NCBI GenBank assembly: GCA_013205365.1
Contig: JABMNC010000107.1
Span: 1-22,598 of the forward strand
Source: Cryomorphaceae bacterium
GTDB taxonomy: Bacteria > Bacteroidota > Bacteroidia > Flavobacteriales > Schleiferiaceae
Direction: 5' to 3'
Length of the DNA stretch: 22,598 bases
The notes under the pieces were generated by a model. The model ran no database searches. It was not told the origin of the DNA and worked only from the letters and a program-made list of their open reading frames with translations. This document shows positions 15,774 to 22,598 of this stretch, piece by piece (the first letter of the stretch is position 1; each line of letters begins with the position of its first letter). The position numbers were made by a program, and so were the translations under genes.

Positions 15774-17176
15774 GCGGACGGGCAGGCCTTGTGGCGGGAG
15801 TGATTCTCGCCGGAGCCACTGCAGTGGTCGTGGGTTTTGAGATTCATGCTCTTGCCCTTATTCCCTTTGCCGCACTAGTAGTTTTCTGGGCCTTCTATCA
15901 TCTTGACAGCCTTCTGCTCGCCGTGGTTGCAATCACCCCCTTGTCGGTGGTTCTCAAGGAATCCGACTTTAATGTAGGCCTGAGTTTGCCGGCAGAGGTC
16001 ATGCTCGCGGGCCTAACCCTGTTTGCCTTTATTCGATTTTTACACCAAGGCCGCCTCCCTTGGCCGATTTTAAACCAAGCACTGACCCAAGTAATCCTGC
16101 TGCAGCTCGGCTGGATGGCCTTCACCATACTCTTTAGCGAAATGCCTTTGGTCAGTTTCAAGGCCGTCCTCAGCCGCGTCTGGTTCATCATTCCCATGTA
16201 TTTTATGCTCGGAACCGCCATGGAACAGCCCTGGGTGCGCAAGCTGATTTTCCCTTTTTATGCATTTAGTTTGGGTATTGCCGCCATTTGGACCCTCTCG
16301 GTGCACTCCCAATACGGATTTTCTAAGGAGACTTCAACCTGGGTCATGTTCCCGTTCTACAAAGAGCACACGATGTATGGAATGGCATTAGCCTTTGTCT
16401 ATCCTTGGTCCATTGGGGCCCTTTGGCGGTCGCAGTCCCTGGTTTGGCGCTTTATTCATCTCGGACTTTTTCTGCTGCTCACCGTCGCCCTGGTATTCTC
16501 CTACACCCGTGCAGCTTGGCTTAGCCTGGTCGCTGCCGGCGCGGTGTACCTGGTTTTTGCATGGCGAATTTCAGCGCGTCAATTACTGCTTATAGCCTTG
16601 GTCGCAGCAAGTTCTTTGTGGCTGACTCAGGACCAATGGATGCGGATTTTTACTAAAAATGATACGGTTTCAAGCGACAACTTTAGCGAGCACATTCAAA
16701 GTGCGTCCAATATTTCTTCCGACGCATCCAACCTAGAGCGCTTAAACCGTTGGGCCTCGGCCCTGCGCATGTGGCAAGATCGGCCCCACGTCGGTTGGGG
16801 TCTGGGCACCTACCAATTTCAGTACGCACCCTTTCAAAAGTCCTCCCAACTCACCTTTATATCGACCAATGGCGGAGGCATGGGCAACGCCCATTCCGAG
16901 TACATCGGGCCCCTTGCTGAATTGGGCTGGCCGGGCCTTGTTTGGGTCGTTTTACTCATCACCATGATTTTTAGAACCGGCGTTGGGGCCTACCGGCGTT
17001 TGGCTCCCGGAACCGACCGAAGTTTGGTCCTTGTTGCCCTCTTGGGCCAGGTTACCTATTGGGTTCATGGGCTGCTCAACAACTTTTTAGACCTCGATAA
17101 GGGCGCCGTTCTGGTGTGGATGTCCGCAGCCCTAATCGCTTGGGCAGGCCGCAGTGGCGCGGGAATCAGGGGCTAA
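15740..17176 (+). CDS. O-antigen ligase / Wzy-type polymerase family membrane protein
   Basis: Polytopic inner-membrane protein that joins polysaccharide chains, either polymerising repeat units (Wzy) or ligating them to a lipid (WaaL). It has 478 residues with about 11-12 helices. The family core is visible: FSYTRAAWLSLVAAG before a large periplasmic loop, then NLERLNRWASALRMWQDRPHVGWGLGTYQF, and NAHSEYIGPLAELGWPGL with the conserved His. Family members share this arrangement and cannot be told apart by eye; the neighbouring flippase and chain-length genes favour Wzy. The ATG at 15740 overlaps the previous gene by 34 bases, suggesting coupling; an internal GTG about 17 codons later is a weaker alternative. 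Confidence 0.87.
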   Translation: MEGTQAEPSFLSGRAGLVAGVILAGATAVVVGFEIHALALIPFAALVVFWAFYHLDSLLLAVVAITPLSVVLKESDFNVGLSLPAEVMLAGLTLFAFIRFLHQGRLPWPILNQALTQVILLQLGWMAFTILFSEMPLVSFKAVLSRVWFIIPMYFMLGTAMEQPWVRKLIFPFYAFSLGIAAIWTLSVHSQYGFSKETSTWVMFPFYKEHTMYGMALAFVYPWSIGALWRSQSLVWRFIHLGLFLLLTVALVFSYTRAAWLSLVAAGAVYLVFAWRISARQLLLIALVAASSLWLTQDQWMRIFTKNDTVSSDNFSEHIQSASNISSDASNLERLNRWASALRMWQDRPHVGWGLGTYQFQYAPFQKSSQLTFISTNGGGMGNAHSEYIGPLAELGWPGLVWVVLLITMIFRTGVGAYRRLAPGTDRSLVLVALLGQVTYWVHGLLNNFLDLDKGAVLVWMSAALIAWAGRSGAGIRG

Positions 17177-17242
17177 TAGCCTACAAGAGAATCCTCTGTA
17201 TTTTAGGATTGGTTTCAGGCAATATTTAAAAAAGTTCGCGTG

Positions 17243-17288
17243 AGTTAAATTTTTTAATAACTTGCATCAACCTTAACAATCTATTAAC
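17243..17288. promoter_or_regulatory. AT-rich leader of susC with GTTAA/TTAAC half-sites
   Basis: The 116 bases before susC are strikingly AT-rich for this window. They hold an interrupted inverted repeat AGTTA-N10-TAACT at 17243-17262 and two TTAAC copies at 17273-17277 and 17284-17288, 11 bases apart. TAAATTTT at 17246-17253 is a poor -7 match. Some of this probably forms the susC promoter or an operator, but no element is certain. Confidence 0.3.
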
Positions 17289-17292
17289 ACCT

Positions 17293-20200
17293 ATGAAACG
17301 CAAATTATTTACTATAGCTTTTGTAGCGGCTGCGCTCCTGTCCCTGCCTGCCTTTGCGCAGCGCACGACAACAGGAACGGTTACTGCCGCATCAAATGGC
17401 GAAGCACTTCCCTCGGTAGCAGTCCGTGTGAAGGGTACCAATCTGGCTGCAGTCACGAACTTTGATGGTAAGTATTCCATCTCAGCAAGTCAAAATGCAG
17501 TTTTAATTTTCTCTGCCCTCGGTTATGCCACCCAAGAGGTTGCGGCATCGGGAGCAGTAGTTAACGTCAAGTTATCGGAATCCTCAAGCAAACTCGACGA
17601 AGTGGTCGTGACGGCTCTTGGAATTACCCGAGATAAGAAAACCGTGGGTTATGCAATCCAAGAGGTTAGTGGATCGGAAGTAACCAAAGTGAAAGACGCC
17701 AACTTTATGGCATCGCTCTCTGGAAAGGTTGCAGGCGTCACCATTCGCCAGTCAGGCACCATGGGCGGATCGTCCAATGTGGTAATACGCGGATACAAAT
17801 CCCTCACCGGGAACAACCAAGCCTTGTTTGTAGTAGACGGTATTCCCATTTCTAACGACATCTACAACTCAGGCGGGCAACGCACGGGTCGTGGTGGCTA
17901 CGACTACGGTAACGCTGCTATGGACATCAACCCAGAGGACATTGATAAAGTCACTATCCTTAAGGGTGCAGCCGCGACCGCACTATACGGTTCACGAGCA
18001 GCCAACGGTGTAGTCTTGATCAGCACTAAAAGAGGCTCCGCTCGCAAAGGCTTGGGAGTAACGCTTTCAAGCGGCCTAACCGTGGGAAGCATCAACCCAG
18101 ACACCTTTGTTAAGTACCAAAAATCCTACGGCCCAGGCTACGGTTCCTACTACGGAAACACCGACACCATCAATGGAACCTACACGAATTATCGGATGTA
18201 CGACTACGACTTTAATGGAGACGGTACCGTTGATATGGTTACCCCCATGGAAGAAGATGCATCATTTGGCATGAGGTTCGACCCCAACCTAATGGTTTAC
18301 ACCTGGGAGTCAATGGTTGATGGTCAGCCACGTCCCTTTGTAGCTGGTGCAAACGATCCTTCTTCGTTTTGGGAAAATTCTGCAACATTCAACAACAACC
18401 TATCCATTGACGGAGGTAGCGACAACGGTTCGTTCCGTTTGAGCGCCACGAAGTTTGACATGAAGGGTATTCAGCCCAATTCAAGCTTGCAGCGCAATAC
18501 GTTCAATTTCAGCGGCAACCTCAAGGCTTCCAATCGTTTGACTGTTAGCACTGTGGCTACGTTTACCCAGCAAAAGGGACGCGGTCGTTCTGGAACCGGA
18601 TACGATTCTCGCAACGTCAACCAATCCTTCCGCCAGTGGTTCAACGTCGGAGCGGATATGGGCAAACTCAAGCAATACTATGATGAGACTAAGCGAAACA
18701 TCAGCTGGAATCCTTACGGTCCCTTGTACGCTAATCCCAATCAACCGCATTACTTCGATAACCCTTATTATATGGTTAACGAGAACTATCAAAATGACCA
18801 GCGCAATCGTTTAATCGGTAACATGACTGCTAACTATCGCCTAAACGATTGGTTGGATGTAACTGCTCGCGCCAACGTGGATACCTACAGCGACCTCCAA
18901 GAGGAGCGCATTTCAGTTTCTTCGGTTGACGTTCCTTCCTACGTTCGCCGCAACCGCAACTTCACTGAGACTAACCTTGACCTGATTTTAACTGCCAACC
19001 GTATGATCGGCAGCGACATCAATTTCAATGGTAACCTTGGAACCAACGTTCGCCGCACCTACTTCGACTTCTTTGGTGCTTCAACCAATGGTGGTTTAGT
19101 TGTGCCAGGGGTTTATTCCTTGAGTAACTCCGTTAGCGCTCCTGCAGCTCCATCAGAGCAGAATTATACCATCGGAATCGACGGTTACTTCGGACGTGCA
19201 AGCTTCTTGTACAAAGACTACTTGTCTTTGGACTTGACCGGTCGCTACGATATTGCTTCGACGCTTCCATCGGCTAATAATAGCTACCTCTACCCATCTG
19301 CCTCGCTTGGTTTGATTTTCTCTGAACTGTTGGATGTGGACGGAATTAGTTTCGGTAAGCTTCGCGCAAACTTTGCAAGCGTAGGTTCTGATGCTCCTGC
19401 TGGTGCATTGCGTGACATCTACGTTATGGGAACTCCCTTCAACGGGTCTCCTTTGGCGACAGCTCCATCAACATCCAATAACTCAGGACTTCTTCCAGAG
19501 ACCACGGACTCTTATGAGGCAGGTCTTGAAATGCAGTTTGCTAACAACCGTTTTGGATTTGATTTGACGGCTTACCGCGCAGTATCAAAGAACCAGATTA
19601 TGCCAGCACGTGTGTCTTCTGCAACGGGTACCATTTTTAAGTATGTCAATGCTGGCGTAATTGAAAACCAGGGTGTGGAATTGGTTCTAAACGCTTCGGC
19701 GATTCGCACTAAAGACGTTGGGCTTGATTTTGCTCTTAACTACACTCGCAACCGCAACAAGGTTGTGGAGCTTTTTGGAGATGCTGAAAGTTTGCAGCTC
19801 ACGTCCAATCAAGGTGGCATCTCGCTTCTTGCTAAGACGGGCGAGGCCTACGGTACTCTATTCGGAATTGCCCACCAGCGTGACGAAAATGGATTACCCA
19901 TTGTGTATCCGATTAGCGCTTCTCGCGGCTACCGATACTTGCGCACCACGGCACCAGAAACTATTGGCAACATCAATCCGGATTGGTATGGTGGTTTGAA
20001 CACCTCATTCCGATACAAGAATTTGACTGCTAGCGTTTTGCTTGACATGCAAATGGGCGGAAGCTTCTTTAGCCTTGATACTTGGTACGGTTTTGCCACC
20101 GGTATCTACGATCGAAGCGCCGGACTTAATGACCGTGGCGTAGAGCGTCGCGAACTGGTGTCTAACAACGGAGGGGTTAACCTCGGCGATGTAGCAGTTT

Positions 20201-20571
20201 GGGATGGTTCTACGTTCGACGAAGACGGTAATCCTGTTACTGCGGCGAACACCGAGGCAGTTTATGGCGACATGAACTACTACGGTAACTCGTTTGGTTA
20301 CGCAAGGAATGCTCAAGAGTCTCACGTTTGGGATGCTTCGTTCATTAAGCTTCGCGAAGTCGCTATTAACTACAGCTTCCCAATGGATCCTGCCGGATCA
20401 ATTAAGGGATTTGACCTTTCTCTGGTTGGCCGCAATCTGGCTATCCTTTGGAAGAACGCACCGTACACTGATCCAGAATACGGTCTCTCAGCAGGTAACC
20501 TTCAGGGCTACCAGTCTGGTGCATACCCAGCGGTACGCGAGATCGGTCTGAACGCAAAATTGAAATTCTAA
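17293..20571 (+). CDS. SusC/RagA-family TonB-dependent outer-membrane transporter
   Basis: Outer-membrane beta-barrel that imports oligomeric nutrients with a SusD lid, powered by TonB. The 1092 residues have a signal peptide cut after about residue 22 (LPAFA-Q), a carboxypeptidase-regulatory-like domain at about 26-94 (GTVTAASNGEALPSVAVRVKGT, FDGKYSISA), a TonB box around 102-111 (DEVVVTALGI), a plug domain from about 115 with GKVAGVTIRQSGTMGGSSNV, VVDGIPISND and KGAAATALYGSRAANGVVLI, then a long barrel with Asn-rich strands and a C-terminus ending in LKF. An EF-hand-like stretch lies near residues 304-314. susD follows 13 bases later. No glycan or protein-degrading enzyme lies nearby, so the substrate is unknown. 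Confidence 0.96.
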   Translation: MKRKLFTIAFVAAALLSLPAFAQRTTTGTVTAASNGEALPSVAVRVKGTNLAAVTNFDGKYSISASQNAVLIFSALGYATQEVAASGAVVNVKLSESSSKLDEVVVTALGITRDKKTVGYAIQEVSGSEVTKVKDANFMASLSGKVAGVTIRQSGTMGGSSNVVIRGYKSLTGNNQALFVVDGIPISNDIYNSGGQRTGRGGYDYGNAAMDINPEDIDKVTILKGAAATALYGSRAANGVVLISTKRGSARKGLGVTLSSGLTVGSINPDTFVKYQKSYGPGYGSYYGNTDTINGTYTNYRMYDYDFNGDGTVDMVTPMEEDASFGMRFDPNLMVYTWESMVDGQPRPFVAGANDPSSFWENSATFNNNLSIDGGSDNGSFRLSATKFDMKGIQPNSSLQRNTFNFSGNLKASNRLTVSTVATFTQQKGRGRSGTGYDSRNVNQSFRQWFNVGADMGKLKQYYDETKRNISWNPYGPLYANPNQPHYFDNPYYMVNENYQNDQRNRLIGNMTANYRLNDWLDVTARANVDTYSDLQEERISVSSVDVPSYVRRNRNFTETNLDLILTANRMIGSDINFNGNLGTNVRRTYFDFFGASTNGGLVVPGVYSLSNSVSAPAAPSEQNYTIGIDGYFGRASFLYKDYLSLDLTGRYDIASTLPSANNSYLYPSASLGLIFSELLDVDGISFGKLRANFASVGSDAPAGALRDIYVMGTPFNGSPLATAPSTSNNSGLLPETTDSYEAGLEMQFANNRFGFDLTAYRAVSKNQIMPARVSSATGTIFKYVNAGVIENQGVELVLNASAIRTKDVGLDFALNYTRNRNKVVELFGDAESLQLTSNQGGISLLAKTGEAYGTLFGIAHQRDENGLPIVYPISASRGYRYLRTTAPETIGNINPDWYGGLNTSFRYKNLTASVLLDMQMGGSFFSLDTWYGFATGIYDRSAGLNDRGVERRELVSNNGGVNLGDVAVWDGSTFDEDGNPVTAANTEAVYGDMNYYGNSFGYARNAQESHVWDASFIKLREVAINYSFPMDPAGSIKGFDLSLVGRNLAILWKNAPYTDPEYGLSAGNLQGYQSGAYPAVREIGLNAKLKF

Positions 20572-20584
20572 TTACGAACGAATC

Positions 20585-22030
20585 ATGAAAAAGTTTCTTC
20601 TTTCTGCAGGCATTGCCTGCGCTGTGGCCTCGTGTACGAGCGATATCACAAGCCTTAATGTAAACCCCAAGTCGCCCGAGCAGGTTCCTGCTGGAGCCTT
20701 GGTTGCCAATGCTACAATAACCCTCACCGATTATTTGGCTACTATTAATGTCAACTTGAACAACTTCAGCATGTGGGCTCAGCATATCACTGAGACAACC
20801 TACACGGACGAAGCCAATTTTGACTATCCAAACCGAGACGTCAATGGCAACACCTTTGATGTGCTTTACACCGAAGTCCTGCGTGACTTGGCCGAGGCAG
20901 AAAAAGCGGTGGATATCGATATTAACCTTTCTGAGGCCCAAAAGGAGCAGCAGATGGCGGTTATTGATGTCTTAGAAGTGTACACCTTCCAAATTTTGGT
21001 AGACATTTTTGGAGACGTTCCCTACACCGAGGCGCTCTCGTCTTATAAAATTCATGGCCCTGTTGTAGTAGAGACGGTTGTTCCTGCCTACGATAAGGGT
21101 GAGGACATCTACACCGGCCTCGCCGCTCGTTTGACTGCCGACATCGCCATCCTAGGAGGTGATAATGGTTTGGGTTCCTACGACCTACTTTATGGTGGAA
21201 ATTCCGATGGCTGGAAGAAGTTTGCTTCTTCAGTGCTTCTGAGGTTGGCCGTACGCGTTGCAGATCATGACTTAGCTCGTGCCTCAAGTTGGGGTGCTAC
21301 AGCTTTGGCAGGGGGAGTTATTATGACTCCTGCTGATGATGCTTCCCTACAGTATGCTTCGGCGCCACCGCATACCAACCCCCTATGGGACCAGTTGGTG
21401 CAGTCGGGGCGTTCTGACTTTATTGCCGCCAACACTCTTGGTGATGTGATGAATTCTTTGAACGATCCGCGTCGTGGGATTTACTTCCGCAACAACAACG
21501 GTGACAGTGTAGTAGGCGCTCCTTATGGTTTGGCCTCTGCCTATCCTTTGTTTTCGCAGCCTGGGGATCTTCTAGAGGATCCAACTCTTGCGCACACGCT
21601 CATCGACCACGTTGAAGTTCTCTTCTTGTTGGCAGATGCGGCAGCACGCGGAGTTCCAATTCCTGGAGCAACGGCTGAAGGTCTTTATCAAGCAGCGGTT
21701 GGTGCTTCAATTGTGAATTGGGGCGGAACGGCCACTGATGCTGCGGCCTACTTGGCCCAGCCGTCGGTCGCTTGGGATGCTACCAACTGGCAGTCGCGCT
21801 TAGGAACACAAAAGTGGATATCGCTCTTTATGCGCGGAAACGAAGCTTGGGCTGCGCAACGTCAGTATGATTTGCCAATGAACATTGCTGCTGAGGCACA
21901 ACGAGTTACTCCTTTGCGCATGAGCTACGGTGTTGACGAGTATGCCTTGAACAACGCTAATGTTACTGCAGCAGGTGCTAACTACCAGGGAGACAAGGAC
22001 ACCGCTCCAATTTTCTGGGATAAGGACTGA
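20585..22030 (+). CDS. SusD/RagB-family substrate-binding lipoprotein
   Basis: Surface-exposed lipoprotein that caps SusC and captures substrate. The 481 residues begin with a lipoprotein signal ending in VASC, Cys17 being the likely lipid site. The helical body has NVNPKSPEQVPAGALVANA, FSMWAQHITE, VYTFQILVDIFGDVPYTEALS (a hallmark of the family), GWKKFASSVLLRLAVRVAD, and the C-terminal WISLFMRGNEAWAAQRQYDLP. The composition resembles the SusD_2-type (PF12771) members, as far as I can judge. It shares a transcript with susC and ends before a strong terminator. Confidence 0.95.
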   Translation: MKKFLLSAGIACAVASCTSDITSLNVNPKSPEQVPAGALVANATITLTDYLATINVNLNNFSMWAQHITETTYTDEANFDYPNRDVNGNTFDVLYTEVLRDLAEAEKAVDIDINLSEAQKEQQMAVIDVLEVYTFQILVDIFGDVPYTEALSSYKIHGPVVVETVVPAYDKGEDIYTGLAARLTADIAILGGDNGLGSYDLLYGGNSDGWKKFASSVLLRLAVRVADHDLARASSWGATALAGGVIMTPADDASLQYASAPPHTNPLWDQLVQSGRSDFIAANTLGDVMNSLNDPRRGIYFRNNNGDSVVGAPYGLASAYPLFSQPGDLLEDPTLAHTLIDHVEVLFLLADAAARGVPIPGATAEGLYQAAVGASIVNWGGTATDAAAYLAQPSVAWDATNWQSRLGTQKWISLFMRGNEAWAAQRQYDLPMNIAAEAQRVTPLRMSYGVDEYALNNANVTAAGANYQGDKDTAPIFWDKD

Positions 22031-22052
22031 TTTATCTAGGCTTTAGTAAGCT

Positions 22053-22082
22053 AAGCCCCGCCGGCAACGGCGGGGCTTTTTT
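22053..22082 (+). terminator. Rho-independent terminator of susC-susD
   Basis: An 11-bp perfect stem, AAGCCCCGCCG / CGGCGGGGCTT, has a GCAA tetraloop of the stable GNRA class and is followed by a run of T through 22082. It begins 22 bases after the susD stop and is oriented for plus-strand transcription. Confidence 0.93.
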
Positions 22083-22134
22083 ATTGGATGCAGGGCGGAA
22101 TGCGATTCGGTAGCCTTCAGTTCAGCGCAATAAA

Positions 22135-22162
22135 AAACCCGCCGGTTTGGGACGGCGGGTTT
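22135..22162 (-). terminator. Rho-independent terminator of efp
   Basis: The perfect 10-bp arms AAACCCGCCG and CGGCGGGTTT enclose an 8-base loop. Read on the minus strand, the hairpin is followed by a T run (complement of 22132-22137). It begins 17 bases past the efp stop and stands back to back with the susD terminator. Confidence 0.9.
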
Positions 22163-22179
22163 GTAGGGTTGCTTCGGGT

Positions 22180-22598
22180 CTACTTAGCCCGCTCCTTGTA
22201 GGTTCCGTCTACGGTGTTGATGACGATGCGCTCGCCCGTTTCAACGAAGAGGGGAACGCGAATCTCAGTTCCGCCCGCGACAGTGGCTGGCTTAAGGGTA
22301 TTGGTGGCGGTGTTTCCGCGCATGCCGGGTTCGGTGTAGGTTACCTCGAGGGTTACGGTCGTCGGAAGCTCTACGCTCAATGGCCGGTCTTCGTCAGCAT
22401 GGAACATTACCATGCAAGACATGCCATCTACCAAAAACTGCGGAGCGTTGATGACCTCTCTGGGCATAGGGATTTGCTCGAACGACTCCATATTCATAAA
22501 GTGGTAGCCGTCGGGGTCGTTGTAGAGGTACTGGTAGGTGCGAAACTCAATATTAATGACCTCGAGCTTGGTTCCGCTCGGGAAGGTGTGCTCCAAAA
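22180..22598 (-). CDS. efp: Elongation factor P, N-terminus beyond window
   Basis: Translation factor that helps ribosomes stalled at consecutive prolines. Only the last 139 or so residues are present; the first KOW-like domain with the modified Lys/Arg loop, about 50 residues, lies past the window end. Seen here are EHTFPSGTKLEVINIEFRTYQYLY-NDPDGYHFMNMESFEQI, broken for length, of the middle OB domain, and the C-terminal EF-P signature TNTLKPATVAGGTEIRVPLFVETGERIVINT. A TTG at 22594-22596 is the internal Leu before Glu-His-Thr-Phe, not a start. A minus-strand hairpin ends the gene. It is convergent with susD and probably monocistronic at this end. Confidence 0.96.
   Translation of the reverse strand, partial: LEHTFPSGTKLEVINIEFRTYQYLYNDPDGYHFMNMESFEQIPMPREVINAPQFLVDGMSCMVMFHADEDRPLSVELPTTVTLEVTYTEPGMRGNTATNTLKPATVAGGTEIRVPLFVETGERIVINTVDGTYKERAK

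Noticed and set aside
17190..17210. Possible terminator after the ligase/polymerase gene
   Set aside because: AATCCT / AGGATT gives only a 6-bp AT-rich stem with no T run behind it; too weak to call.
20441..20941. 166-codon minus-strand frame across the susC-susD junction
   Set aside because: It spans two confident plus-strand genes and the gap between them, and has no family motif.

Overview
The window reads as chromosomal DNA of a Bacteroidota bacterium, most likely of the Flavobacteriales (Cryomorphaceae/Schleiferiaceae-like, possibly aquatic). The reasons are a SusC/SusD pair, a compact exbB-exbD-tonB-folC block, anmK divergent from an acyl-CoA dehydrogenase, an OmpH-like lipoprotein, and several -7-like boxes resembling the Bacteroidota TAnnTTTG consensus. 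No closer placement can be made from this stretch. The DNA is gene-dense. No gap exceeds about 150 bases, and I see no tRNA, rRNA, insertion sequence, CRISPR array or integrase.

Layout. (1) 1-4515, all minus strand: nhaD, exbB, exbD, tonB and folC (folC cut by the window start). This links sodium/proton exchange, energisation of outer-membrane transport, and folate polyglutamylation. (2) 4580-6894: anmK (minus, cell-wall sugar recycling) and an acyl-CoA dehydrogenase (plus) diverge from a gap of about 35 bases. The dehydrogenase ends at a two-way hairpin terminator. (3) 6963-12539, minus strand: a GT4 glycosyltransferase, rnhB, an unknown lipoprotein, a long-form urocanase (hutU) and an OmpH/Skp-like lipoprotein. 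The first three are joined by ATGA start/stop overlaps. (4) 12566-17176, plus strand: a surface-polysaccharide module of a Wzx-like flippase, a sulfotransferase, a Wzz-like chain-length protein without a kinase domain, and an O-antigen ligase/polymerase-like protein. It diverges from the glycosyltransferase over only 26 bases. (5) 17293-22030, plus strand: a SusC/SusD outer-membrane uptake pair behind an AT-rich leader, closed by a strong terminator. (6) 22180-22598: elongation factor P on the minus strand, with its N-terminus beyond the window.

The genes touch one theme, the cell envelope. ExbB-ExbD-TonB could power the SusC porin, although the partners of this particular TonB are not shown. 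The Wzx/Wzz/Wzy-like set would export and polymerise a glycan that the sulfotransferase may decorate. The most notable points are the sulfotransferase inside the polysaccharide module, and a recurring -7-like box lying only 4-5 bases upstream of four start codons, which suggests very short or leaderless transcripts. I did not find a clearly new system. The least explained gene is the lipoprotein at 9617-10798.
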